Assembly (NCBI GenBank): GCA_018241665.1
Contig: JAFEDK010000026.1
Span: 1-64,000 of the forward strand
Source: Pseudomonadota bacterium
GTDB lineage: Bacteria > Pseudomonadota > Gammaproteobacteria > Burkholderiales > Rhodocyclaceae
Direction: 5' to 3'
Length of the DNA: 64,000 nt
Part shown: positions 54,611 through 62,485 of the stretch, one piece after another
Layout: the number at the start of each line of letters is the position of its first letter
Position numbering within the stretch: position 1 is the stretch's first letter
The notes under the pieces: model-generated
Told to the model about the DNA's origin: nothing
What the model saw: only the letters and a program-made list of their open reading frames with translations
Database searches by the model: none
Program-made: the position numbers and the translations under genes

Positions 54611-54692
54611 CCTGGCAACCCCGCTATCGTACCCGTGAAGGGCTTTAGACCGGAGGCTTTGCGACCCCGTCTTTCGAACGGGTGTGCCCAAA
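54611..54692 (-). ncRNA. Cyclic di-GMP-I riboswitch (GEMM-I)
   Basis: The minus strand carries the hallmark elements in order: GGGCACACC, a stem with the UUCGAAAGA tetraloop segment, GUCGCAAAGCCUCCGGUCUAAA, a variable stem, and UAGCGGGGUUGCC. These correspond to the conserved c-di-GMP-I aptamer (Vc2 type), including the GAAA loop and its receptor. The closing helix UUUGG/CCAGG sets the ends. Oriented toward fliE, about 490 bases away. A sigma-70-like promoter lies about 30 bases upstream. Confidence 0.88.
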
Positions 54693-54728
54693 TTTAAGTT
54701 TTCGCGGTTTTGGTCGCGAGTTGGACGG

Positions 54729-54757
54729 ATTATGCCTACAAGCTCTCAGGCAAGCAA
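54729..54757 (-). promoter_or_regulatory. Sigma-70 promoter for the riboswitch leader
   Basis: On the minus strand: TTGCTT (54757-54752), 17-base spacer, CATAAT (54734-54729). The start near 54722 leaves about 30 bases before the aptamer. It is a good match for a housekeeping promoter, suggesting this operon is not driven by sigma-54. Confidence 0.62.
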
Positions 54758-54961
54758 TCATTTTTTTCAATTTACACCCAACCTGAATTAATCGAATGGC
54801 ACACCGCCAATTCCTGTTGCGCCAAATCGAATTAGACCGCAAACTAAAAAACGATTAGCCCCTAATTCCTCCGGCAATAAGCAGAGCCGAGAGCGCCATT
54901 TGCGGGCGAAACGCGACCGGCTTTCGGCCTGAATCACCGGGCTATTATTGGTAATCCAGAC

Positions 54962-55816
54962 ATGCAGAAATCCGCAGCACCGCGCGGAGGGGTGTCGCTC
55001 GATCCTCTCTCGCTAGGGCGCCCACTCCACCTGCTCGACCGCTTCACCGCGCTCGCCCGGGACGATCTCGACGAGGCTTTCCGCAGCAGCCTGAACCGCC
55101 GCTACCGCGCGCAGTTCGAAGTGGCCGAGGTGCGCCTCGCGCCGCTCGACACGCTGCCCGAACGCGGCCGGTGGACCGGCTATGCGCACGAACAGGGGCG
55201 CATCGACTTCACACTGGACCGGTCTCTGCTGCTGGAAGCCCTCGATTACCGCTACGGCAGTCATCCTGCCGCCCTGGGCAGCCCGCGGGATGCCGCGCCG
55301 GTGACGGCCACCGAGGAACGCCTGGCGGCCCTGCTCGGGCGCCGCTTCGTTGGCGTACTCGTCGAGCGCCTGGAAGGACGCACCCCGTCCCACGACGGCA
55401 GCGCCCACACCGGGCGCCTGCTCGCCGATGCGACGACACCGCTGCGCCGCCAGGGCGCCTGGGCCTTGCGCGTGGCCGTGCGCGAACGCGTCCATGACAT
55501 CGACGGCGCCATGTATTTCCTGCTCGAGGATGCCTGGCAGCGCCACCTGTTGCAGCAACTCGCGCCCCTGCGGGAGCGCCCCGCCGAGTCGGCCACGGCG
55601 CAACCCTTCGCGCACCGCCTGCCGCTGGCACTGACCGCCCGCCTGCTGGAGAAGGACATCCCGCTGGGGCGCCTGCTCGACCTGAAAGTCGGCGACGTGA
55701 TCCCGGTGAGCATGGGGGTCTCCGACGTGCTGATCGACGATTCCCGGGTGTTCACGGCCCAGGTCGTGGAGCACAAGGGCAAGCTTTGTTTAACCGCTTT
55801 TGAAGATGTGGAGTGA
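54962..55816 (+). CDS. fliM: Flagellar motor switch protein FliM (LfiM), N-terminally short
   Basis: 284 residues against about 330 in ordinary FliM. The conserved CheY-binding start (EIDALL) is absent; the protein begins MQKSAAPRGG followed by PLSLGRPLHLLDRFTALARDDLDEAF. The middle domain and C-terminal FliN-like domain (LPLALTARLLEKDIPLGRLLDLKVGDVIPVSMGVSDVLIDDSRVF) are present. This shortened form is consistent with a lateral-type switch that may not respond to CheY-P. No good ribosome site precedes the ATG. Confidence 0.88.
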   Translation: MQKSAAPRGGVSLDPLSLGRPLHLLDRFTALARDDLDEAFRSSLNRRYRAQFEVAEVRLAPLDTLPERGRWTGYAHEQGRIDFTLDRSLLLEALDYRYGSHPAALGSPRDAAPVTATEERLAALLGRRFVGVLVERLEGRTPSHDGSAHTGRLLADATTPLRRQGAWALRVAVRERVHDIDGAMYFLLEDAWQRHLLQQLAPLRERPAESATAQPFAHRLPLALTARLLEKDIPLGRLLDLKVGDVIPVSMGVSDVLIDDSRVFTAQVVEHKGKLCLTAFEDVE

Positions 55817-55821
55817 ATGGG

Positions 55822-56187
55822 ATGGACCCGATCAACCCGAGTCTCGAAGACATGCTGGGCGACTTCGACAATGAAGCCGCCGATTTCGGCGACGGCGCCC
55901 AGCCCGCCGCCCCTGCCCCGCGCCCTGCCCGGCCGCTGGCCCAGATGCTGCGCAAGATCCCTGTCCGGCTGACGCTGGAAGTCGGGTCGACCAGCATTTC
56001 GCTGCAGGACCTGATGAACATCGACCGGGACAGCGTCATCGAACTCGACACGCTGGCCGGCGAGCCGCTGCTGATCAAGGTGAACGGCACCGCCATCGGC
56101 CGCGCGGAAGTCGTGCTGGCCGGCGAGAACTACGGGCTGAAGGTCGTCGAGCTGTGCGACCTGGACCTGGGTTCGCTGGCGTCCTGA
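55822..56187 (+). CDS. fliN: Flagellar motor switch protein FliN (LfiN)
   Basis: About 121 residues. Acidic N-terminus (DPINPSLEDMLGDFDNEAADFGDG) and C-terminal domain (LRKIPVRLTLEVGSTSISLQDLMNIDRDSVIELDTLAGEPLLIKVNGTAIGRAEVVLAGENYGLKV). ATG at 55822 has GGAG eight bases upstream; a GTG at 55813 overlaps the fliM stop (GTGA) and is the alternative. Confidence 0.93.
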   Translation: MDPINPSLEDMLGDFDNEAADFGDGAQPAAPAPRPARPLAQMLRKIPVRLTLEVGSTSISLQDLMNIDRDSVIELDTLAGEPLLIKVNGTAIGRAEVVLAGENYGLKVVELCDLDLGSLAS

Positions 56188-56197
56188 GGCTGGCAGC

Positions 56198-56965
56198 ATG
56201 ATGCCGTTGCGAACGCGCCTGGGGCCGTCGGCCCTGCTCGGCCTGCTGGCGCTCGCGCTGCTGGTGCTGCCCGACCTGGCCGTGGCCGACCAGATCGGGC
56301 TGTTCACCAACGCCACCCAGGGCGCAAAAACCGAGCTGACGGTCAAGACTCAGGTCCTGATCATCATGACCCTGCTCGGGCTCCTGCCCGCGCTGGTGCT
56401 GATGATGACCAGCTTCACCCGCTTCGTCATCGTGCTGTCGCTGCTGCGCCAGGCCCTCGGCCTGCAGCAGGGCCTGCCCAACCGTATCATCACCGGCGTG
56501 GCGCTGATCCTCACGCTGCTGGTCATGCGCCCGGTCGGCGAGACCATCTGGGAAAAGGCGCTGCAGCCCTACGACCAGGAGAAAATCGGCCTGCAGGAGG
56601 CGCTCTCCATCGCCGAGCAGCCCCTGTCCCGCTTCATGCTCGCTCAGACCAGCAAGAGCGCGCTGGCCCAGGTCTCCCGGCTGGCCGGCGAGAAGGCCGT
56701 CGACCAGCCCGAGCAGCACGCCTTCACCGTCAAGCTGGCGGCCTTCGTGCTCAGCGAGCTGAAGACCGCCTTCCAGATCGGCTGCATGCTGTTCATCCCC
56801 TTCCTCGTCATCGACCTGGTGGTGTCGTCGGTGCTGATGGCGATGGGCATGATGATGCTGTCGCCGCTGGTCATCTCCCTGCCCCTCAAGCTGCTGCTGT
56901 TCGTGCTGGTGGACGGCTGGACCCTGACCGTCGAGACGCTGGTGACCAGCGTGCGCGGCCTGTGA
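56198..56965 (+). CDS. fliP: Flagellar export gate protein FliP (LfiP)
   Basis: 255 residues: signal sequence, four membrane helices, and the family motifs LTVKTQVLIIMTLLGLLPALVLMMTSFTRFVIVLSLLRQALGLQQ and FVLSELKTAFQIGCMLFIPFLVIDLVVSSVLMAMGMMMLSP. Confidence 0.96.
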   Translation: MMPLRTRLGPSALLGLLALALLVLPDLAVADQIGLFTNATQGAKTELTVKTQVLIIMTLLGLLPALVLMMTSFTRFVIVLSLLRQALGLQQGLPNRIITGVALILTLLVMRPVGETIWEKALQPYDQEKIGLQEALSIAEQPLSRFMLAQTSKSALAQVSRLAGEKAVDQPEQHAFTVKLAAFVLSELKTAFQIGCMLFIPFLVIDLVVSSVLMAMGMMMLSPLVISLPLKLLLFVLVDGWTLTVETLVTSVRGL

Positions 56966-56978
56966 GGGAGCACGCGCC

Positions 56979-57251
56979 ATGCTGAGCCCCGAGATCGCCG
57001 CCGACCTGATCGGCGAAGCCCTGCAGATGGTGATGGTGCTGGTCGCCGTGCTGGTCGTGCCCGGCCTGGTGGTCGGCCTGCTGGTCGCGCTGTTCCAGGC
57101 CGCCACGCAGATCAACGAGCAGACCCTCAGCTTTCTGCCGCGCCTGGTCGTCACGCTGCTGGCGATCACCCTCGCCGGGCGCTGGATGACGTCCTATGTG
57201 ATGGACTTCTGCGTCGCGGTGTTCCGGCGCGCCGCCACGCTGGTGGGCTGA
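56979..57251 (+). CDS. fliQ: Flagellar export gate protein FliQ (LfiQ)
   Basis: 90 residues with two membrane helices (MVMVLVAVLVVPGLVVGLLVALFQAATQINEQTLSFLPRL and VVTLLAITLAGRWMTSYV), normal for FliQ. Confidence 0.95.
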   Translation: MLSPEIAADLIGEALQMVMVLVAVLVVPGLVVGLLVALFQAATQINEQTLSFLPRLVVTLLAITLAGRWMTSYVMDFCVAVFRRAATLVG

Positions 57252-57271
57252 ACCCCGCCCCCCGCCGCATC

Positions 57272-58042
57272 ATGGAAGCGCTTTTCGGCCAGCTGCTCGC
57301 CCTGCTGCATACCCTGTGGTGGCCCTTCTGCCGCAGCCTGGCGCTGTTCAGCGCCGCCCCGGTGATCGGCGAGAACATGCTGCCGGTACCGATCCGCGTG
57401 CTGCTGTCGCTGCTCATTGCGGTGGTCATGCTGCCGGTCGTCGGCCCGTCCGCGCACATCGACCCGTTCTCGATGGCCGGCCTGCTGGCCACCGGCGAAC
57501 AGGTGCTGATCGGCTTCGTGATCGGCCTGGCCTTCCACCAGCTGATGGCCATCCTCGCCATCCTCGGCTACCTGGTGTCGTCCCAGATGGGCCTCAGCAT
57601 GGCGGTCATGAACGACCCGATGAACGGCACCTCGTCGGACGTGGTCTCGAGCCTGCTGTACATGCTCGGCATCATCGTGTTCTTCTCCATCGACGGCCAC
57701 CTGGTGCTGACCGGCGTGCTCGCCGAGAGCTTCCACGCCTGGCCGGTGGGCCACGGCTTCCACTTCCTGGCCCTGCGGACCCTCGCCCTCAACATCGCCT
57801 GGGTGTTCGCCGCGGCGCTGCTGCTGGCCATCCCGATCATCTTCTCGACGCTGGTGGTGCAGGTCGGGCTCGGCTTCCTCAACCGCGTGGCACCGGCCCT
57901 CAACCTGTACGCCCTCGGCTTCTCGCTGATCACCCTGTTCGGCCTCTACATGCTGGTGCGCATCGTCGGCTTCGTGCCGGAACACTACGTGCGCATGACC
58001 AGCCAGGTGCTGCGCCTGCTCCACCACGACATGGGGCTGTGA
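57272..58042 (+). CDS. fliR: Flagellar export gate protein FliR (LfiR)
   Basis: 256 residues, hydrophobic with six predicted helices. Motifs: FSAAPVIGENMLPVPIRVLLSLLIAVVMLP and VLTGVLAESFHAWPVG, end GLGFLNRVAPALNLYALGFSLITLFGLYMLVRI. Starts MEALFGQ, 20 bases after fliQ. Confidence 0.95.
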   Translation: MEALFGQLLALLHTLWWPFCRSLALFSAAPVIGENMLPVPIRVLLSLLIAVVMLPVVGPSAHIDPFSMAGLLATGEQVLIGFVIGLAFHQLMAILAILGYLVSSQMGLSMAVMNDPMNGTSSDVVSSLLYMLGIIVFFSIDGHLVLTGVLAESFHAWPVGHGFHFLALRTLALNIAWVFAAALLLAIPIIFSTLVVQVGLGFLNRVAPALNLYALGFSLITLFGLYMLVRIVGFVPEHYVRMTSQVLRLLHHDMGL

Positions 58043-58045
58043 GCG

Positions 58046-59188
58046 ATGGCCGACACGTCGACCGAAGACAAGAGCGAAAAGGCCTCCGCGCAGAAACTGC
58101 GCAAGGCCCGCGAACAGGGCCAGGTGGCCCGCTCGCGGGACTGGGCCACCGCCCTCGGGCTGCTCGTCAGCCTCAAGCTGCTGCTCCTGCTGATGCCCGG
58201 CTACCTGGCGGATTTCCGCGCCCTGTTCGGCGTCGGCTTCGCGGCGCTGGACGGCGACGGCACGCTGGACAACCTGTGGTCCATCGCCTTCACGACCACC
58301 ATGCTGCTGTTCGCCAAGATGCTCGCCCCGCTGTTCGCGGTGCCGCTGATCGTCTCCATCGGCTCGCTGGTGCCGGGCGGATGGGTTCTCAGCGGCGAGA
58401 ACCTGAAACCCAGGCTGGACCGCCTCAACCCGCTCTCCTACGCCCAGCGCCTGACCCAGCCCAAGCACCTGGTCGAGCTGGCCACCACCATCGTCAAGGC
58501 CACCGCGCTCAGCCTGGTGCTGTGGCACGTGGTCAGCAGCGGCCGCGAAGCCTTCATGCAGCTGCAGGCCCTGCCCCTCGACCAGGCCCTGGCCGGCGGC
58601 GCCGGCCTGATGGTGGACGGCATCATGGCCCTGTGCGCGGTCTTCGTCGTCTTCGCGCTGGTCGATGTGCCGGTGCAGCACTTCATCTACCTGCGCGGCC
58701 AGCGCATGGGCCGGCGCGAGATGAAGGAAGAGCACAAGTCAAACGAAGGGCGCCCGGAAGTGCGCCAGCGCATCCGCCAGATCCAGCAGCAGCTCGCCCG
58801 CCGCGGCGTGCGCAAGACGGTGCCCGGCGCCGACGTGGTGATCGTCAACCCGCAGCACTACGCGGTCGCCCTCAAGTACGACGCAAACCGCGCCGAGGCC
58901 CCCTTCGTGGTGGCCAAGGGCGTGGACGAGATGGCCTTGTACATCCGCGAGGTGGCCACCGAGCACAAGGTCGAGATCGTGCCGCTGCCACCGCTGGCCC
59001 GCGCCATCTACAACACCAGCCAGGTCAACCAGCAGATCCCGGCCCCGCTGTACCGCGCGGTGGCCCAGGTGCTCGGCTACGTGCTGCAGCTGAAGGCCTT
59101 CCGCAACGGCCAGCGCCCGCAACGCCCGGATCTGCCCGACCCGCCGCCGGTGCCGCGGCAGTTCCTCGACACCGAACCCGATATCTGA
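58046..59188 (+). CDS. flhB: Flagellar export substrate switch protein FlhB (LfhB)
   Basis: 380 residues: basic N-terminus (DKSEKASAQKLRKAREQGQVARSRD), four membrane helices, a cytoplasmic domain with the linker motif RGQRMGRREMKEEHKSNEGRPEVRQRIRQ. The self-cleavage site reads N268-P269-Q270-H271 instead of the usual NPTH; the cleaved Asn and Pro are kept. Three bases after fliR. Confidence 0.94.
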   Translation: MADTSTEDKSEKASAQKLRKAREQGQVARSRDWATALGLLVSLKLLLLLMPGYLADFRALFGVGFAALDGDGTLDNLWSIAFTTTMLLFAKMLAPLFAVPLIVSIGSLVPGGWVLSGENLKPRLDRLNPLSYAQRLTQPKHLVELATTIVKATALSLVLWHVVSSGREAFMQLQALPLDQALAGGAGLMVDGIMALCAVFVVFALVDVPVQHFIYLRGQRMGRREMKEEHKSNEGRPEVRQRIRQIQQQLARRGVRKTVPGADVVIVNPQHYAVALKYDANRAEAPFVVAKGVDEMALYIREVATEHKVEIVPLPPLARAIYNTSQVNQQIPAPLYRAVAQVLGYVLQLKAFRNGQRPQRPDLPDPPPVPRQFLDTEPDI

Positions 59189-59243
59189 GCCACCTCCGGC
59201 AATCCATTCCAGCCCGCCCCCTGACGGACCACGGACCCCGCCC

Positions 59244-61334
59244 ATGAACACCCTGCGCCAACTCCTCTCCGACCTCAGCCGTCACCGCGTCGCTGCGCCG
59301 CTGTTCGTGCTGACCATCCTGTCGATGGTCATCCTGCCGCTGCCGCCGGTGCTGCTCGACGTGTTGTTCACCTTCAACATCGTGCTGGCGCTGATCGTCA
59401 TCCTGGTCAGCGTGAATGCGCGGCGGCCGCTGGATTTCTCGATCTTCCCGACGATCATCCTGGCCACCACGCTGCTGCGCCTGACCCTCAACGTGGCGTC
59501 CACGCGGGTCGTGCTGCTGCGCGGCCACGAAGGCACCGGCGCCGCCGGCCAGGTCATCGAGGCCTTCGGCCACGTGGTCATCGGCGGCAACTTCGTGGTC
59601 GGCCTGGTGGTGTTCGTGATCCTGATGATCATCAACTTCATCGTGGTCACCAAGGGCGCCGAACGGATCTCCGAGGTGTCGGCGCGTTTCACGCTGGATG
59701 CGCTGCCCGGCAAGCAGATGGCCATCGACGCCGACCTCAACGCCGGCCTGATCAACCAGGAGAAGGCCCAGCAGCGGCGCCGCGAAGTGGCCGCCGAGTC
59801 GGACTTCTACGGGGCGATGGACGGCGCGTCCAAGTTCGTGCGCGGCGACGCCATCGCCGGCATCCTGATCCTGCTCATCAACATGCTCGGCGGCGTCGCC
59901 ATCGGCGCGCTGATGCACGACCTGAGCCTCGCCGACGCCTTCCGCCTGTACGCGCTGCTGACCATCGGCGACGGCCTGGTGGCGCAGATCCCGGCGCTGC
60001 TGCTGTCCTCCGCCGCGGCCATCGTGGTGACCCGCGTCGGCAACGACGGCAAGGACTTCGAGCAGCAGGTGGCAGCCCAGATGCTGGCCTCGCCCGCCGT
60101 GCTGTACGGCGCCGCCGGGCTGATGCTGACGCTGGCGGCGATTCCCGGCATGCCGTGGCTGGTCTTCCTGGCCTTCGGTGGCGTGCTCGCCTTCGTCGCC
60201 TGGCGCCTCGGCCGCCGCCCCGCCGCGCCGGCCGAAGCAGACAACGCCGCCGTCGAGGCCGCGCTGCTCACCGAAAGCGCCCCCGAGCTGGACTGGACCG
60301 GCCTGCCCTTCGTCGAGCCGCTCGGCGTCGCGGTCGGCTACAAGCTGGTCGGCCTCATCGACAACGCCCAGGGCGCACCGCTCAGCAAGCGCCTGGCCGG
60401 CATGCGCCAGGGGCTCAGCGAGAGCATGGGCCTGCTGCTGCCGAAGATCCGCGTGCGCGACGACCTGACGCTGAAGCCTGCCCAGTACTCGGTGCTCCTC
60501 AACGGCACGCCGATCGCCCAGGTGCTCACCTACCCGGACCAGCTGATGGCCATCCCGTCGCCGCAGATCTATGGCGAGCTGGATGGCACGCCGGGCGTCG
60601 AGCCGGCCTACGGCATGCCGGTCATCTGGATCGCGCCGGAACAGAAGGCCCACGCACTGGGCCTCGGCTACCAGGTCGTCGACGTGGCCAGCATGATCGC
60701 CACCCACGTCGCCAAGCTGATGCGCGACCACCTGCCCGAGCTGATCGCCCACGAAGACGTGCCAGCCCTGCTGGAGCGCCTGACCGCGGTGGCCCCCAAG
60801 CTCGCCGCGGCCCTCGAAAAGGCTTACAGCCACAGCCTGCTGCTGAAGATCTTCCGCGTGCTGCTGGCCGAGAACGTGTCCCTGAAGGACATCGTGCCGA
60901 TCGCCACCACGCTGCTCGAAAACGCCGAAGCCACCCGCGACCCGATCCTGCTCGCCGCCGAAGTACGCTGTACGCTGCGCCGCCAGCTCGTCGCCGCGCT
61001 GGCCGGCCCGAGCGGCGAGATGCGGGTCTTCAACCTGGGCGGCGAGCTGGAGAACATGCTGCTCGGCTCCCTGAACCAGGCCCGCCAGGGCGGCAAGGCG
61101 GCCCTCGACAACTACCCGATCGACCCCAACCTGCTGGCCCAGCTGCAGTCCAACATGCCCCAGGTGCGCGAGCAGATGAAGCAGCAGAACGTGCCGCCGA
61201 TCCTGCTGGTGATGCCGCAGATCCGCCCGCTGCTGGCCCGCTACGCGCGCCTGTTCGCGCCGGGCCTTTCCGTGCTGTCCTACAACGAGATCCCGGAGCA
61301 GCGCGAGGTCAGCATCGTCGGCTCGCTGGGCTGA
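59244..61334 (+). CDS. flhA: Flagellar export protein FlhA (LfhA)
   Basis: 696 residues, full length. N-terminal membrane domain with the conserved FHIPEP-like stretch RRPLDFSIFPTIILATTLLRLTLNVASTRVVLL and RISEVSARFTLDALPGKQMAIDADLNAGLINQEKAQQRR, then the cytoplasmic docking domain ending REVSIVGSLG. Last gene of fliMNPQR-flhBA. Confidence 0.96.
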   Translation: MNTLRQLLSDLSRHRVAAPLFVLTILSMVILPLPPVLLDVLFTFNIVLALIVILVSVNARRPLDFSIFPTIILATTLLRLTLNVASTRVVLLRGHEGTGAAGQVIEAFGHVVIGGNFVVGLVVFVILMIINFIVVTKGAERISEVSARFTLDALPGKQMAIDADLNAGLINQEKAQQRRREVAAESDFYGAMDGASKFVRGDAIAGILILLINMLGGVAIGALMHDLSLADAFRLYALLTIGDGLVAQIPALLLSSAAAIVVTRVGNDGKDFEQQVAAQMLASPAVLYGAAGLMLTLAAIPGMPWLVFLAFGGVLAFVAWRLGRRPAAPAEADNAAVEAALLTESAPELDWTGLPFVEPLGVAVGYKLVGLIDNAQGAPLSKRLAGMRQGLSESMGLLLPKIRVRDDLTLKPAQYSVLLNGTPIAQVLTYPDQLMAIPSPQIYGELDGTPGVEPAYGMPVIWIAPEQKAHALGLGYQVVDVASMIATHVAKLMRDHLPELIAHEDVPALLERLTAVAPKLAAALEKAYSHSLLLKIFRVLLAENVSLKDIVPIATTLLENAEATRDPILLAAEVRCTLRRQLVAALAGPSGEMRVFNLGGELENMLLGSLNQARQGGKAALDNYPIDPNLLAQLQSNMPQVREQMKQQNVPPILLVMPQIRPLLARYARLFAPGLSVLSYNEIPEQREVSIVGSLG

Positions 61335-61478
61335 GCCCTGCCCCACCGCGGGCGGCCCGGCCGGGCGCCCGCATATGTTTTGCAGAATTTCTTGGTTCCG
61401 CCACCGGCCCGGCGGAAATAGATTGGACAGCCGGAGCGCCACCGCGCGTCCGCCCCCGATCCACCAAGGAGTTTCCCC

Positions 61479-62303
61479 ATGGCCGCAGCCACCGCATCCC
61501 ACCTCAACCCGCTGGCGCGGGATTTTCTCGCCCGTCTGCCGCAGGAACCCGTCCCCGGCAAGCAGTTGCACCGTACGGAGAATGGCGCGGTGGTCGGCGA
61601 CTGGTTCGGCTTCGAGCTGTCCAGCGCCTTCCAGCCCATCGTCGATGCAACCAGCGGCGCCGTCGCCGGCCGCGAGGCCTTCCTGCGCAGCCATGGACCG
61701 GACGATGACGGCCTGTCGCCGTGGACGCTGTTCTCCACCGCCGCCGAGGATGCCCGCCTGATCGCCCTCGACCGCCTGGCGCGTACGCTACACCTGCTCA
61801 ACGCGCTGGCCGCCGGCAACGACGTGCCTCTCTTCCTCAACGTGCACGGCCGCCTGCTGGCCGCCGTCGGCGACGACCACGGCCACGCCTTCCGCCGGGT
61901 GGTGGACGCCCTCGGCGTGGCGCCGGACAGCATCGTCATCGAGACCCCGCCGGAAGCCAGCGCCCAGCCGGATCTGCTGGCCTTCGTGCTGCGCAACTAC
62001 CGCAACAACGGCTTCCGCGTCGCCGTGAACGTGGAATCCCCCGCCCAGTGGCAGGCCATCGCCAACACCGTATGGCCGCAGTTCGTGAAGGTGGACCGGC
62101 GCAAGCTCGGCAGCGGCGCCGAAGCCCACGAACGCCTGAAGTGGCTGGCCGCCCTGCGCGAGGACGCCCACATCATCGTCACCCACGTGGAAGAGCCCGC
62201 CCCGGAACTGGCCGCCGAGCATGTGCTGCTGCAGGGCTACGCCTACGGCCACCCGGTCGGGGCGACGGCATTCGCGCAGGAACAGCAAACGAGCACCGGC
62301 TGA
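61479..62303 (+). CDS. Degenerate EAL-domain protein
   Basis: 274 residues, cytoplasmic. The domain is recognisable by FQPIVDATSGAVAGREAFLRS (residues 51-71), LFLNVHGRLL, IVIETPPEA, FVKVDRRKL and LLQGYAYGHP. The EAL signature reads E66-A-F, and the metal-binding DDFG block is replaced by NVES around 184-187, while N121, E155, K204 and D206 remain. Hydrolysis of c-di-GMP is therefore unlikely; binding or protein-protein control is possible. It has its own good ribosome site (AAGGAG) and lies 144 bases after flhA in the same direction. Confidence 0.85.
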   Translation: MAAATASHLNPLARDFLARLPQEPVPGKQLHRTENGAVVGDWFGFELSSAFQPIVDATSGAVAGREAFLRSHGPDDDGLSPWTLFSTAAEDARLIALDRLARTLHLLNALAAGNDVPLFLNVHGRLLAAVGDDHGHAFRRVVDALGVAPDSIVIETPPEASAQPDLLAFVLRNYRNNGFRVAVNVESPAQWQAIANTVWPQFVKVDRRKLGSGAEAHERLKWLAALREDAHIIVTHVEEPAPELAAEHVLLQGYAYGHPVGATAFAQEQQTSTG

Positions 62304-62320
62304 TCTGGCGGGCCCAGCGG

Positions 62321-62410
62321 GGCTAACCGTGGGGGCTAACCGTGGGGGCGAATTCATTCGCCCTCGGACTTTGGTGAACCGACTGAGGGCGAATAAATTC
62401 GCCCCCACGG
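62321..62410. repeat. Inverted-repeat element, copy B (REP/BIME-like)
   Basis: Arms at 62340-62365 and 62385-62410 (26 bases, one mismatch) face each other across 19 bases. The core GGGGGCGAATTCATTCGCCC is the same as in copy A at 29541-29626. A 13-base tandem copy of GGGGGCTAACCGT precedes it. It lies 36 bases after the EAL gene and before the convergent ABC transporter operon. Confidence 0.85.
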
Positions 62411-62485
62411 GCTTGGACAGAGCTTCCTCCTCAGGCCCGGGCGGCGAGGCTCCAGCACTCCCCGCCCCGAGGCCCCCTCCCCGCC

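Noticed and set aside
54476-54691. A 71-codon minus-strand frame overlapping the riboswitch
   Set aside because: The frame runs through conserved aptamer bases, has no ribosome site, and its product has no recognisable features.
54797-54822. A TGGCAC sequence upstream of fliM resembling a sigma-54 -24 box
   Set aside because: The TTGC that follows is not at the required spacing, so the -12 element is missing.
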